From positions 186,001-250,000 of the forward strand of contig NZ_JAAQQR010000005.1 of assembly GCF_011742555.1 (NCBI RefSeq): 64,000 nucleotides of DNA. The letters are read 5' to 3'. Numbering within the stretch: position 1 is the stretch's first letter; each line of letters begins with the position of its first letter. This stretch comes from Luteibacter jiangsuensis (GTDB taxonomy: Bacteria > Pseudomonadota > Gammaproteobacteria > Xanthomonadales > Rhodanobacteraceae). The notes beneath the pieces are model-generated. The model saw nothing but the letters and a program-made list of their open reading frames with translations. It did not search any database and was not told where the DNA came from. The position numbers and the translations under genes are program-made. Positions 52,648 through 62,015 of this stretch are shown in pieces.

Positions 52648-55160
52648 TACCAGTCCTCCCTTACCGCGCGAACCGCATCCACGGTCAGCACGCTACGGCC
52701 CACGATCAGGGCGACACCGGCGGTGGCGGCGATCAGCGCCGCGACCACGCCACAGAGAAAAGGCCAGGGAAGCACCGTGTCCATCGTCCAGTGGAACGAC
52801 TGCGGATTCACCACGTGGATGAGCACCTGGCTCATGGCGAGCCCGAGTGCCACGCCGGCGACACCACCGACGCCACCCAGCAGCGCGCCTTCCGTCACGA
52901 GCATCCGTGCGAGCTCGCCGCGCGTGGCGCCCACGTGGCGCAGCATGCCGAACTCGCGAATGCGCGCCAGCACCTGCGCACCCACGGTCGCCGCAACGCC
53001 GGCCAGGCCGACGCACACGGCGATACCTTCGAGCAGATAGGTGATGAGGAAGCTGCGATCGAAGGCTGCCAGCGCCTTCTTTCGTATCTCCTGCGGGCGG
53101 CTGATCGTGAATGCCGGGCCGCCGTTTCCGACCGCGGCGCGCAAGCCCGCGGCGACCTGTCCGGTGTCCACGCCCGGCGCAACGAGGATCGACACGCCCG
53201 TGCGCCGACTGTCGCCGGTCCAGCGCGCATAGCTCCGCTCGTCCACGACAATGGCCCCATGTTGCCGGGCATAGTCGCGCCATACGCCGGCAACGACGAC
53301 GGTGGGCGCACCCGGCAAGGGCAAGACGAGGCGGTCGCCCGGTTTCCAGCCGTAGACGCGAGATGCCGGTTCGGACACCCATGCCGGCACGTCGTTGGAA
53401 GGAACGGGAGCCGCCGGGCCAAGCAACGAATGCTGCGCCCCCGGTCCGTCCAGCGAGCGCGCAAGCAGCGCCACCGAAGGCCGCCGCTCGTCGAAGCGCA
53501 ACGGCGTCTCCTTCAGCACCCCCATCCACGCGACACCCGGCACGGCGCGCAGGCGCGCCTGCGTCGCCGCGTCGAATCCGCCCGAGGTCGTGTCGTTCAC
53601 CTGGAGGTAGATGTCGGCCCGCAGCACATCGCCAAGCCAGCGGTCGACGGATTCGCGAAAGCTGCTCACCATCACCGCCATGGCGACGGTCAGGGCCGTG
53701 GCGGCCAGAATGCCCGCGAGCGCCACGGATGCCTGCGACGGCGCACCCCACAACCGCGCGATGGCGAGGCGGAAAGGCACCGCTTTCGGCGATACGCCGC
53801 GAAGCGGCGCGACGAGGACACGTGCGAGCCAGGGCATCAGCGCCACGCCACTCGCCAGCAGCAAAGCCATGGACACATAGCCGAACAATGCCAGGCCGCG
53901 CACGGCAGGCAGGGCCGCGGCGCATGCCGCGCCCGCGAGCAGAGCGACGGCCACCCAGGGCCGGACGCGGACACGCGGATCGACCATGTCGCCCGGATTC
54001 TTGATGGCGATGCCGGGAGCTGCGCGGGACGCCGCGAGCGCCGGCACCATGCTGCCCAGCACCGCCGCCGCGACGCCGAGCGAGCCGAAGATGCACGCCG
54101 CCCAGGGCGCGAACACCAGTTGCGGCGTGCCACCGCTGAAATAGCCGCCGCCCAGGTCGCCGCCGAGCAACCGCAAGGCAAGCGACGCCAGCGCCAGGCC
54201 AAGGCCGATGCCCGCGCCGGCCCCCACGACACCGAGCAAGATCGCTTCGGTCAGCACCTGCCCGCGCAGCTTGCGCGCTTCCATGCCGAGCACGCGCAGC
54301 AAGGCGAACTGCGCGCTTCGTCGCGCCACGGACAGGGACTGCGCGGAGTACACAAGGAAGCCGCCGGTGAGCAGGGCCACGAGGGCAAGCATGTCGAGGT
54401 TGACCCGGTAGGCGGCCGAGAGGCTGTCGTTCTGGGCGGCTTCGCTCGTGGCGTCGACCACGATGGCATCGGGCGGCAGGATCGCGGCGATCGCTCGCCT
54501 CGTCGTCGCGACATCGCCCCCCTGATCGACACGGATATCCAGGCGTTGCAGCCGGCCGAGCATGCCGAACCGCCACTGGACCGCCGCGATGTCCATCACG
54601 GCCAGGCGACTTCCCGCAGCGGCCGGCAAGGTGCCCGCGACGACGGCTCGGAACGTGCGACCGTTGGCAACGATGGTCGTCGACTCTCCCACCTTGCGCC
54701 CCGACGCCGCGAGCACGGGAGCGGACAGATAGATGGCCGTCCCCTCGATGAATCCGCCGAGCCCGGTCGACCCACCCTCGACGTCGCCCTGCCCCATGCC
54801 TGCCACGCGAAACATGTCGATACCTTCGAGCGTCGCCCGAGTGGTTCCGTCGAGCGTCGCCGCAACCGTCACCACCGGCGACACCGATACGCCATGCACG
54901 CGTGCCACACGCGGATACAGTGTCTCGTCGAATCCGAAAGCATTCTTGGCTTGCACCTTCAGGTCCGCCGCGCCGCCGACCGATCGCACTGCCTTGTCGA
55001 ACTCCCCCAGCGCCGACGCGTTGATGAGATGCACGGCGAATCCCAGCGCGACACCGAGGGCGATGGCGAGCAGCGCGGCCACGACACGACCCGGATGGGC
55101 ACGCCATTCGCTCCACAGGAGCCAGCGTCGCGCCACGGGAAGCAGACGCGGGTCAGCCAC
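52647..55160 (-). CDS. ABC transporter permease with two FtsX-like domains (AttF/AttG-like, single chain)
   Basis: About 837 residues from a GTG at 55158-55160, which overlaps the ATPase stop by 8 nt. The protein has an N-terminal helix (VVAALLAIALGVALGFAVHL), a periplasmic domain, an FtsX block near residues 250-400, and a second block near the C-terminus (RIREFGMLRHVGATRGELAR). This layout, with about ten helices, fits lipoprotein- or peptide-type export permeases of the MacB/FtsX superfamily. The start is uncertain because the frame is open to 55250. One chain replaces the two permease subunits of the enterobacterial Att system. Confidence 0.88.
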   Translation of the reverse strand: MADPRLLPVARRWLLWSEWRAHPGRVVAALLAIALGVALGFAVHLINASALGEFDKAVRSVGGAADLKVQAKNAFGFDETLYPRVARVHGVSVSPVVTVAATLDGTTRATLEGIDMFRVAGMGQGDVEGGSTGLGGFIEGTAIYLSAPVLAASGRKVGESTTIVANGRTFRAVVAGTLPAAAGSRLAVMDIAAVQWRFGMLGRLQRLDIRVDQGGDVATTRRAIAAILPPDAIVVDATSEAAQNDSLSAAYRVNLDMLALVALLTGGFLVYSAQSLSVARRSAQFALLRVLGMEARKLRGQVLTEAILLGVVGAGAGIGLGLALASLALRLLGGDLGGGYFSGGTPQLVFAPWAACIFGSLGVAAAVLGSMVPALAASRAAPGIAIKNPGDMVDPRVRVRPWVAVALLAGAACAAALPAVRGLALFGYVSMALLLASGVALMPWLARVLVAPLRGVSPKAVPFRLAIARLWGAPSQASVALAGILAATALTVAMAVMVSSFRESVDRWLGDVLRADIYLQVNDTTSGGFDAATQARLRAVPGVAWMGVLKETPLRFDERRPSVALLARSLDGPGAQHSLLGPAAPVPSNDVPAWVSEPASRVYGWKPGDRLVLPLPGAPTVVVAGVWRDYARQHGAIVVDERSYARWTGDSRRTGVSILVAPGVDTGQVAAGLRAAVGNGGPAFTISRPQEIRKKALAAFDRSFLITYLLEGIAVCVGLAGVAATVGAQVLARIREFGMLRHVGATRGELARMLVTEGALLGGVGGVAGVALGLAMSQVLIHVVNPQSFHWTMDTVLPWPFLCGVVAALIAATAGVALIVGRSVLTVDAVRAVREDW

Positions 55161-55815
55161 GGGCAACGAGCCCGGCGGGCGACAGCACCAGCGTGCGATC
55201 CGCCGCCGCGGCGGCCACGGCCGAATGAGTGACGAGCAGCACGGCGGCACCAGCGTCGCGAACCTGGTTCACGAACAGGCCCAGCGTGTGCGCGGCGGTG
55301 TCGGGGTCCAGGTTGCCGGTCGGCTCGTCGGCGAGGATCAACCCCGGACGATGCACGAGCGCACGCGCCACGGCCACACGCTGCAATTCGCCGCCGGAAA
55401 GCTCGCGAGGATACGCTTCGCCCCGCCCTCCCAGGCCGACCGCGTCGAGCATGGCGTTCGCGGCATGCAGGGATTCTTCGGCCTCGCGTCCCTGCAAAGC
55501 CAGCGGCAAGGCGACGTTGTGGGCAAGGTCCAGGTGCGGCAGCACATGGAAAGCCTGGAAGACGAATCCGATGCGATCGCGGCGAAGCCGCGTGCGGCCA
55601 TCGTCGTCGAGGCCGGCGATATCGATGTCCGCGATGCGAACGCTGCCTGCATCGGGCGCATCGAGCCCGGCGATCAGGTTCAGCAAGGTGGACTTGCCCG
55701 CCCCCGATTCCCCCATGATCGCGACGAACTCGCCCGGAGCCAGCGCCAGGTCGATCCCTGCGAACAGCGTCCGGCCGCCCGGCACCGTCTTGACCAGGCC
55801 TTTCACGTTCAGCAT
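55153..55815 (-). CDS. ABC transporter ATP-binding protein (LolD/MacB type, AttE-like)
   Basis: The 220-residue protein has Walker [10 protein letters not shown], the Q-loop [12 protein letters not shown], signature [15 protein letters not shown], Walker [13 protein letters not shown] and the H-loop LLVTHS. This subfamily partners FtsX-type permeases. GGAG lies 7 nt before the ATG at 55813-55815. It is the first gene of the minus-strand unit ATPase-permease-AttH. Confidence 0.93.
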   Translation of the reverse strand: MLNVKGLVKTVPGGRTLFAGIDLALAPGEFVAIMGESGAGKSTLLNLIAGLDAPDAGSVRIADIDIAGLDDDGRTRLRRDRIGFVFQAFHVLPHLDLAHNVALPLALQGREAEESLHAANAMLDAVGLGGRGEAYPRELSGGELQRVAVARALVHRPGLILADEPTGNLDPDTAAHTLGLFVNQVRDAGAAVLLVTHSAVAAAAADRTLVLSPAGLVARG

Positions 55816-55970
55816 TCGGGGCTCCAGGCGTAAAGGCCGGCAGTTTACCCCGGCCAAACGCATGGATTCGTGCACGCGCCTGCACACGTCATGCGCGAAT
55901 CCGGACAGCCATCTCCAGGTTCATGATCCGTCGTCGCCTTGAAGGCCGCGGCGACGGATCGTCATGCCCT

Positions 55971-56966
55971 TCAGTTGCTCCCCTTGACGACGAACGTAGC
56001 GTCCCCCGCCTGCCTGAGCGAGCCCAACTCGAAGTGCTTCCCGATTTCGGTCGCCCATATCTGGGCGATGACCTTGTAGACCTCTTCGGTGGGATGGGCC
56101 TCGTCGCTCGTTGTCGTGTAGAACGCCGCCAGCTGGTTCTTCGGCGGGGCGCCGTAACGCACCTCGATGCCTTTGGGCTGAGCCCCCTTGGTGAAACCGT
56201 ATGAGTTGAGGTTCTTGCAGACGTGGTACATCGGTGTGTAGATGTCGACGATGCCCGCGGGATTGTTCTTCGGGAAATCCTCGTTGATGTGCTTCGCCAG
56301 TTCATGGCCGAAGTTCAGCGAGCCCGTCGAGAAGTCGATGACTTTCTGGGTGGCCTCCTGGCCGTAGTAACGAACCGCGTCCTGGGGATCGGGAAGGTTG
56401 CCGAACAGGAAGGCGGCGTTCGGATCCAGCTTGATGATGTCCTGGCAAAGGCTGGCCATCTCCCGGCCCACCTTGGCCATATCCGACTTGTCACGCTCGT
56501 TCGTCACCAGGTCGTTCAGGCCGAACCAGATGAGGTACAGCCCCACACCGTGCTCGGACGTCAGCGGGTATGCCTTGAGGTCCTGGGCGTACCTTGCGAC
56601 CTGTTCCTTGAAATAGCCCAGCCCCGTGCTGCTGCGGTCGGAACCGCCCATCGCGCCGCCCTCGGCGTAGTTCGCGTAATAGAGCGGATCCGTGCTGGAC
56701 GATCCGTTCTTGCTGTTCGCGCTCCAGCGCAGGTGCGGGGCCGCGGCGGCGAGCGATGTGGCCTGGTTCACGGTGATCAGCGGACTGCCGCCGGCCCACT
56801 CCCAGATGAAGTCGGTCCAGTTCCTGTTGTCGCTGAAGCGCTTGACCTGGTTGGTGCGCATCAGGCCGAAGAGCGAGGCAAACATGCCAGTGGGCGTATC
56901 GCGCTTGACGCCGATATCCGAGAGGCTGTCGCCGAAGATGATGAGTCGTTTAACCTTGACGGTCAT
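55971..56966 (-). CDS. GDSL-type SGNH lipase/esterase without signal peptide
   Basis: The 331-residue protein has block I FGDSLSD (catalytic Ser14), a GLND-type block III (IWFGLNDLVTNE) and block V DEAHPTEEVY with the Asp-His pair. No N-terminal signal peptide is visible (MTVKVKRLIIFGDSL), unlike many secreted GDSL lipases, so it is either cytosolic or exported in another way. It probably hydrolyses esters of lipids or polysaccharides. No operon partner; a 195-bp gap separates it from the next gene upstream. Confidence 0.88.
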   Translation of the reverse strand: MTVKVKRLIIFGDSLSDIGVKRDTPTGMFASLFGLMRTNQVKRFSDNRNWTDFIWEWAGGSPLITVNQATSLAAAAPHLRWSANSKNGSSSTDPLYYANYAEGGAMGGSDRSSTGLGYFKEQVARYAQDLKAYPLTSEHGVGLYLIWFGLNDLVTNERDKSDMAKVGREMASLCQDIIKLDPNAAFLFGNLPDPQDAVRYYGQEATQKVIDFSTGSLNFGHELAKHINEDFPKNNPAGIVDIYTPMYHVCKNLNSYGFTKGAQPKGIEVRYGAPPKNQLAAFYTTTSDEAHPTEEVYKVIAQIWATEIGKHFELGSLRQAGDATFVVKGSN

Positions 56967-57161
56967 GGCAGGGTCCTTCGATGTGTTCGATCAGCGGAAT
57001 GCGGTGAGGCACTGCACGCCTGCGCCTGCCAGGTGGCGGCTCACCGGGTTGCCGGGCACGGCAAGCCTTGCCCGGGCATGCACTATCGCGACAGCCCGTT
57101 CCGCCTCACATCGGCAAATTCCCGATTTGCGCTGTCCGTTTCCCCAAGCCGCATCGACCGC

Positions 57162-57497
57162 TCACGAGCGGTCTTCGATGCCCTTCGGCTTCCGCGGCAA
57201 GGGAGGCAGCGTTTCCTTCTGCTTACCGCGTACGGACTTGTAATGGCACCTGCCCCAGCGTTCGGCGTAATACATGCCGCGCTCCTTCGATGCCGTATAG
57301 CAATACATCGAATCGAACGTCGTGCCGTTCTTGAACACCTGGGTCAGCCACTTTCCCGGCATGGCCGTTTCGCCCACGGCGGCGAAAAGCAGCCCGTTGA
57401 CGTAGCCCCACCACGGACCGTAATCGTTTCTTTTCCAGGTGATGGTAACGTTGTCGTCGGGCATGGCCGCACCGTACGTTCCGTGCGTCTCATCCAT
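57162..57497 (-). CDS. Small protein of unknown function next to the antiporter
   Basis: The 111-residue protein starts MDETHGTYGAAMPDDNVTIT and is rich in Trp and Tyr (WKRNDYGPWWGYVNG, MYCYTASKERGMYYAERWGR), with no signal or membrane segment. Its ATG overlaps the last 8 nt of the antiporter gene, so it is probably translated from the same mRNA. Family not recognised. Confidence 0.6.
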   Translation of the reverse strand: MDETHGTYGAAMPDDNVTITWKRNDYGPWWGYVNGLLFAAVGETAMPGKWLTQVFKNGTTFDSMYCYTASKERGMYYAERWGRCHYKSVRGKQKETLPPLPRKPKGIEDRS

Positions 57498-58863
57498 TGC
57501 GAACGGTGTCGATCGTGCCGCGTTGCTTCGCCGCTTCGATGGCGCGCTCCCGCCACTGCATCAGCGGCGTGACGCTGACGCCATGGATGACGATGCTCAC
57601 CGCCACCACCGTGAGCACGACGCTCTCGAAGGCGGGCACCGATACACCTTTCAACCCGTGCATCACGGCGAAGGCCATGTAATTGAGGCTGCCGAGCCCG
57701 CGGATGCCGAACCAGCCGATCAGCAACCGGCGCTGCCATGGCACCCTGCACCCGATGGTGGCGATCCACGTCGACAACGGCCGGATCACGACCAGCAGCA
57801 CGGCAGCAACGAGCACACCCTCCCAGCTCGCCTGCGGGATCACCGTGATCCCGACGGCCAACACGAGGGCCACGGCAATGAGCCGTTCGACGGTTTCTCC
57901 GAAGGACAAGGCATCGGAAACCACCCACCCTACGGTCTGGCTCGGGTGGTCCACGCTGGCCTGCGACCGCTCATTCGGATTGACCCGCATCTCCGCCGGT
58001 GTTTCGCGTTCGACAGCTTCGTTCGGTTTCCTGTCGTCCCTGCCCTCGCTCACGCTCAGCTCGACCCGACGCAACCCCGCGCCGGCAGCGAAAGCCGCGA
58101 GAAATCCCGACACCTCCAGCAGTTGGCTGGCCGCATAGACGACCACCATGATACCCAGGGCGAGGAAGTCGCTCGGAGCCACGTCGCGGGCGGTGTAGCG
58201 AAGATGGGTTCCCACATAGCCGAGCCCCCACCCACCGAGGAGGCCGAGAGCCAGCCCGCCGGCCAGTTCCCACAGCACATCCAGCGTGAACCAGTGCGCG
58301 AGGACGCCGGACACCTCGGCGCCGGGCTCCATCAGGGCAAGGGCAAGGAAAAGCAAGGGCAGCGCCGTGCCGTCGTTGAGCCCAGCCTCACCCGACAGCG
58401 CCACGCGAAGGGGATCGTCGTCGCGCGCGTCGTCCACCGACACCAGCGACGCAAGCACGGGGTCGGTGGGACTCACTACGGCGGCCACCGCCAGCGCGGC
58501 GGCGAAAGGCCAACCAAGGCCCAGACAGGCAACCGCCGCGACTCCGGCGGCCGTCAGTACCATCGCCGGCAAGGCCAGCCGAAGGGCCATCAGCCACCCT
58601 CTGTCGCGGAGCGGCAGACGAAGCTTCAGGCCCGTGACAAAAAGGGATACCACCAATGCCGCTTCAGTCGCGACGTGCAACCAGTGAATGTGCTCGCGCG
58701 ACAGTGGCAGCTTCGTCAGAGCGAAGACACCGGGGCCGATGAGGACGCCCACGACCAGATAGATGGCGAACGTGGTCACCGGCCCTCGATGGATCCAGCC
58801 GGAAAGAAACGATGTTGCCAGCAGGAGAGTGCCGGCCAGGGCGAGCCACCAGAGAGGGGTCAT
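57490..58863 (-). CDS. Cation/proton antiporter (CPA1-type)
   Basis: The 457-residue protein has about 12-13 hydrophobic helices. VVSPTDPVLASLVSVDD and ALSGEAGLNDGTALPLLFLA carry the Asp and Glu/Asn residues typical of CPA1 antiporters, and GWFGIRGLGSLNYMAFAV is the conserved late Arg segment. A charged loop near residues 280-330 lies in the cytosol. It exchanges Na+ or K+ for protons across the inner membrane. The small unknown gene overlaps its 3' end. Confidence 0.9.
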   Translation of the reverse strand: MTPLWWLALAGTLLLATSFLSGWIHRGPVTTFAIYLVVGVLIGPGVFALTKLPLSREHIHWLHVATEAALVVSLFVTGLKLRLPLRDRGWLMALRLALPAMVLTAAGVAAVACLGLGWPFAAALAVAAVVSPTDPVLASLVSVDDARDDDPLRVALSGEAGLNDGTALPLLFLALALMEPGAEVSGVLAHWFTLDVLWELAGGLALGLLGGWGLGYVGTHLRYTARDVAPSDFLALGIMVVVYAASQLLEVSGFLAAFAAGAGLRRVELSVSEGRDDRKPNEAVERETPAEMRVNPNERSQASVDHPSQTVGWVVSDALSFGETVERLIAVALVLAVGITVIPQASWEGVLVAAVLLVVIRPLSTWIATIGCRVPWQRRLLIGWFGIRGLGSLNYMAFAVMHGLKGVSVPAFESVVLTVVAVSIVIHGVSVTPLMQWRERAIEAAKQRGTIDTVRNG

Positions 58864-58919
58864 GCCCGGATGATTGCCGGGACCGGGTCAAGGCCCCGCG
58901 AAACGTGGACGGCGATGGC

Positions 58920-59666
58920 TTACGACGCGGGCCAGGTGACGGCAGGCACCGACTCGAATGCCGGCCTGGCGAAAAGGAATCCCTGCTGGAGCCCGATGCC
59001 CAGGTCTCGCAAGGTCAGGTACTCATCGATCGTTTCCACCCCTTCCGCGAGAGGGCGAACGCCAAGCTGCGCGCAAAGATCCACCAGGTGGCGGACGATG
59101 ATCTGCCGTGCCCGGTTCGTGTCGATGTCCCTCACTAGCCCGATGTCGAGCTTCACGATATCCGGCTGGAAGTCCGCCAGCAGGTTCATACCCGCGAACC
59201 CCGCGCCGAAATCGTCGATGGCGGTGAGAAACCCGTGCGCCTTATACGCGCTAAGGATGCTCACCAGGTGATTGTGGTCGATCACCTTCTCGTGCTCGGT
59301 GACCTCGAAGATCACCCGGTGCAAAGGCCAGTTCACCTCTTTCGCGGTGGCGAGCGTCGCCTTGAGGCAGTGCTCCGGCACGTACACGGCGTTGGGCAGG
59401 AAATTGATCGAGAGCAACCCCGGGGGATCCAGGACGGCAGCCCTGCGGATGGCGACGATGCGGCATGCCTGGTCGAAGGCGTAGCGGTTCTCGTGGGCCA
59501 CCGAGGCCAGCACATCGCTCGCCGATTCGCCATCCAGGCCCCTTACAAGTGCTTCGTGCGCGAAGGTCGTGCCCTGCTCGACGTCCACGATCGGCTGGAA
59601 TGCCATCGTGATACGGCTGGCCACTTCGTCGGCGTCCCCACAGCCCTTGCAAAGTGTCGTCGTCAT
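58920..59666 (-). CDS. Stand-alone EAL-domain c-di-GMP phosphodiesterase
   Basis: About 248 residues. EAL at 38-40 (HEALVRGL), Asn88 (INFLPNA), Glu in EVTEHEK, DDFGAG at 151-156, Lys172 in VKLD, EGVET and QQGFLFARP are all kept, so catalytic activity is expected. The N-terminus has a CxxC (CKGCG) that might bind metal. No sensor domain. It hydrolyses c-di-GMP and so favours motility over adhesion. The ATG at 59664-59666 is used; the open frame begins at 59705 but has no ribosome site there. Confidence 0.9.
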   Translation of the reverse strand: MTTTLCKGCGDADEVASRITMAFQPIVDVEQGTTFAHEALVRGLDGESASDVLASVAHENRYAFDQACRIVAIRRAAVLDPPGLLSINFLPNAVYVPEHCLKATLATAKEVNWPLHRVIFEVTEHEKVIDHNHLVSILSAYKAHGFLTAIDDFGAGFAGMNLLADFQPDIVKLDIGLVRDIDTNRARQIIVRHLVDLCAQLGVRPLAEGVETIDEYLTLRDLGIGLQQGFLFARPAFESVPAVTWPAS

Positions 59667-59731
59667 GGCCAGCCCTGGTGTGTGCGTTACGGAACGATGC
59701 CGCATCGTCGCAGCTTTCGTTCCAGGATGCC

Positions 59732-60316
59732 CTACTCCACGCGGTATTGAATGGGTTTGAACCGGAAATTGTTGGATTGACCGGCCGAACAGGCCGTGAG
59801 AGCCACCACGAGATCCATCTGCGCCAGAAAAACGGTGCTGTCGCCAGCCTTGCTGAGCGGCGGCTCGACCGAGAGCTGGCCATTCGTGCCGTTCACCTGA
59901 ACGTTCATGAAGACATTGAAGGCCGTGGGGATGCGGTCCGGCGCAATGCCGTAGGGCTCCAGCGCGGCGGCCAGATTGCCGAAGCAGCCGCGGTGGGGTT
60001 CCGTATGCCCGTAGAGCTTGGCGAACATTTCCTTCGAGCAGGGGGCGAGCAGGAAGTCGTGCCGCCCCACATCGTCCCGCTCGATCGTCAGCATCGGTGA
60101 ACTACGGTTCGAATACAGGATGTCGCCCGTGCTGAGCAGGAACTTGCTGGCGTAATCGAGCGTGCGCCCGCTCGACAGCCATTCGTCCGTGTCTTCGGCG
60201 TTGAATGCCACAAGATCGCTGACCTGCTGCCCTTCCGGGTCGATGACGGTGAGTCGCTGGCCTGCCTTCAGCGTGAACGCCGTGCCGCTCTGCGGAGGAA
60301 TGGTGCGGTGGGTCAT
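59732..60316 (-). CDS. DUF1989 urea carboxylase-associated family protein
   Basis: The 194-residue protein is of the DUF1989/urea-amidolyase-associated type: TIPPQSGTAFTLKAGQRLTV, DPEGQQVSDLVAFNAED, and NVFMNVQVNGTNGQLSVEPP. Its start overlaps the stop of the YqcI/YcgG gene by 4 nt (ATGA). Members occur next to urea carboxylase or, as here, next to haem enzymes of the YqcI/YcgG family; the biochemical role is not settled. No urea carboxylase gene is in the window. Confidence 0.88.
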   Translation of the reverse strand: MTHRTIPPQSGTAFTLKAGQRLTVIDPEGQQVSDLVAFNAEDTDEWLSSGRTLDYASKFLLSTGDILYSNRSSPMLTIERDDVGRHDFLLAPCSKEMFAKLYGHTEPHRGCFGNLAAALEPYGIAPDRIPTAFNVFMNVQVNGTNGQLSVEPPLSKAGDSTVFLAQMDLVVALTACSAGQSNNFRFKPIQYRVE

Positions 60317-60996
60317 GCGGCCTTGTCCTTGTGTGCGTTCGCAGCGTGGAACGGGCAATGCCATTCGCCCAGGATATGGCGGCCGCTGTATTGGCGCGCT
60401 TCGGATACGGAGCCATGCACGGCGAGCATGGGATTGGCGGAGCCGTTCAAGGCGATATCCCGCTCGACGATGGCATTCTTCAGGCGAGCATAGCGCTCCT
60501 CGCGGCGCAGAAACTCGAACTGCTCGTGCAGGTTGAACACCAGCGCCGGATGCGCAAGGCGACGCGCACGACGAGATGCCCCCGGATGCAGGCCCACCAC
60601 GTAGAAGGCCTTGCCGCCCACGCTCATGCTGAAGGCCGGGTCCTCCGGATCGGTGCTCACGGACGGGTCCCACTCGTGATGCCGTGCGTCGGCGTCGTGG
60701 ATTCCCTGCAGGCGGGCGAACAGGAGCCGTTCGAACAGTTGCTCCGACATCGTCGTCGAATCCGTGTAATGGACTACCAGGCTTTCGAAGACATGCTCCG
60801 GCTTTTCGCGGTTGGCGAAGGCTGCGACGCCCGCCGCCACCTTCGCGTCGTCGGCCGGGCAACCCATGGCGCCGGCAAAAAGATGCGTTATGTGTCCGCG
60901 CTGCTGGGCCGTTTGCCCCGCGAAACACGGAAACCAGGGGCTGCTCATGTGTTCTTCGAACTGGCGCAGCAGCGTCTCTTGTTTATCGAGGTTCAT
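60313..60996 (-). CDS. YqcI/YcgG family protein (haem-dependent oxygenase type)
   Basis: The 227-residue protein starts MNLDKQETLLRQFEEHMSSP and shows the family's WFPCFAGQTAQQ, VVHYTDSTT, DPSVSTDPEDPAFSMSVGGK and LVFNLHEQFE segments. Relatives include the guanitoxin N-hydroxylase GntA, a haem-dependent oxygenase that N-hydroxylates guanidines. A strong AAGGAG lies 7 nt before the ATG at 60994-60996. It is coupled to the DUF1989 gene. Substrate unknown. Confidence 0.88.
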   Translation of the reverse strand: MNLDKQETLLRQFEEHMSSPWFPCFAGQTAQQRGHITHLFAGAMGCPADDAKVAAGVAAFANREKPEHVFESLVVHYTDSTTMSEQLFERLLFARLQGIHDADARHHEWDPSVSTDPEDPAFSMSVGGKAFYVVGLHPGASRRARRLAHPALVFNLHEQFEFLRREERYARLKNAIVERDIALNGSANPMLAVHGSVSEARQYSGRHILGEWHCPFHAANAHKDKAA

Positions 60997-61150
60997 GTCG
61001 TCTCCTTTAGACGACACGTTGCCGCGATGCGTGTGAATCGCCGTGGCAGGCCAGTTGAAGGCCCCATTGATCTCCATAAATGCCCAGTCAGAAAGGATTG
61101 GGCTCGAGTTCACACAACGGGCTTGAAGCGCGGCAGATTTCGCGCGGCGA

Positions 61151-61828
61151 TCACACGCTATCGGGGTCTCGCGAAGCGATGGCTTCCGCTCGTCGACCGG
61201 CGAGCCGCCGCCAGCCTTCCGAAAGCGTATGCAGGCCGGCGAGCGCGGCGAGAGTCGCGACGTCGTGGCGATCGACGTAAAGCGCCCGCCATACCCGTTC
61301 CACGGTCCACTCCGGCATCACGCGATCGATACACTCCAGCACGGCGCCAGGCTGCACATCCCCTTCCTCGAGCACGCGGTAATACCAGCCCGAGCGGCCG
61401 GATACCTGCACGCGCGACGCCATGTCATCCACGCCGAACCTGACATTGAGCTTCCAGCACGGCTGGCGGCCCTGGCTTACCTGCAGTGTAGCCCCGCCAA
61501 GGCGGAACACGTCGCCGACCGCCACCTCGCGTTCCGTCAATCCGAGCGTCGAGAGGTTTTCCCCGAAGGCGCCCGGCTTCTCCAGCACAGGCACCGGCCC
61601 GATCTCGTTGCGCCACCCATCGTAATGGTCGAATGGGTAGTGATGTATCGCCTGCTCCAGCCCGCCATGGTGCTTCTGGTCGGCCTGGCTGTCGGCGTCG
61701 AAGCCGATGCGCGTGGCCCGAACGGGGCGATCCACGGGCGCCTTGTGGATGGCACTGGGCTTGCCGGAGTCGCCCAACGGGCGCACCGCGCCGACGAGGA
61801 TGTGGCCAATGGGGAAAGACGGGTTCAT
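61151..61828 (-). CDS. MOSC domain protein (YiiM-like)
   Basis: The 225-residue protein is a single MOSC beta-barrel: GFDADSQADQKHHGGLEQAI, HHYPFDHYDGWRNEI, GAFGENLSTLGL and the conserved Cys in QGRQPCWKLN. YiiM-type MOSC proteins carry molybdenum cofactor and reduce N-hydroxylated compounds such as 6-hydroxylaminopurine. Its presence 154 nt upstream of an N-hydroxylase-like gene on the same strand is suggestive but not proof of a link. Confidence 0.9.
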   Translation of the reverse strand: MNPSFPIGHILVGAVRPLGDSGKPSAIHKAPVDRPVRATRIGFDADSQADQKHHGGLEQAIHHYPFDHYDGWRNEIGPVPVLEKPGAFGENLSTLGLTEREVAVGDVFRLGGATLQVSQGRQPCWKLNVRFGVDDMASRVQVSGRSGWYYRVLEEGDVQPGAVLECIDRVMPEWTVERVWRALYVDRHDVATLAALAGLHTLSEGWRRLAGRRAEAIASRDPDSV

Positions 61829-61893
61829 GCGCGGATTATCGCGCGAAATGCCGTTCTACCAAGACTTCCCAAACCAGAAAACGGCGAGCTTTG

Positions 61894-61976
61894 TGTGGGA
61901 GCCGCTTCAGCGGCGATGGGTGCTTGCGACGAGCTTGCCCGCTGCCGCGGGATCGCCGGCATAGCCGGCTCCCACA
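61894..61976. repeat. Family A REP pair, tandem copy 1
   Basis: A TGTGGGAGCCGCTTCAGCGG unit followed by GATGGGTGCTTGCGACGAGC and a closing inverted unit of the GGC-A-GCC subtype. With its near-identical copy at 62016 it forms a direct tandem duplication with a period of 122 bp. Confidence 0.88.
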
Positions 61977-62015
61977 CAACAAGATTTCCCAAGCGAGGCG
62001 ACGGAGCGAGCTTTG

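Noticed and set aside
52569-55232. Plus-strand ORF of 887 codons opposite the ABC permease
   Set aside because: Arg/His/Gln-rich antisense shadow of a membrane protein gene.
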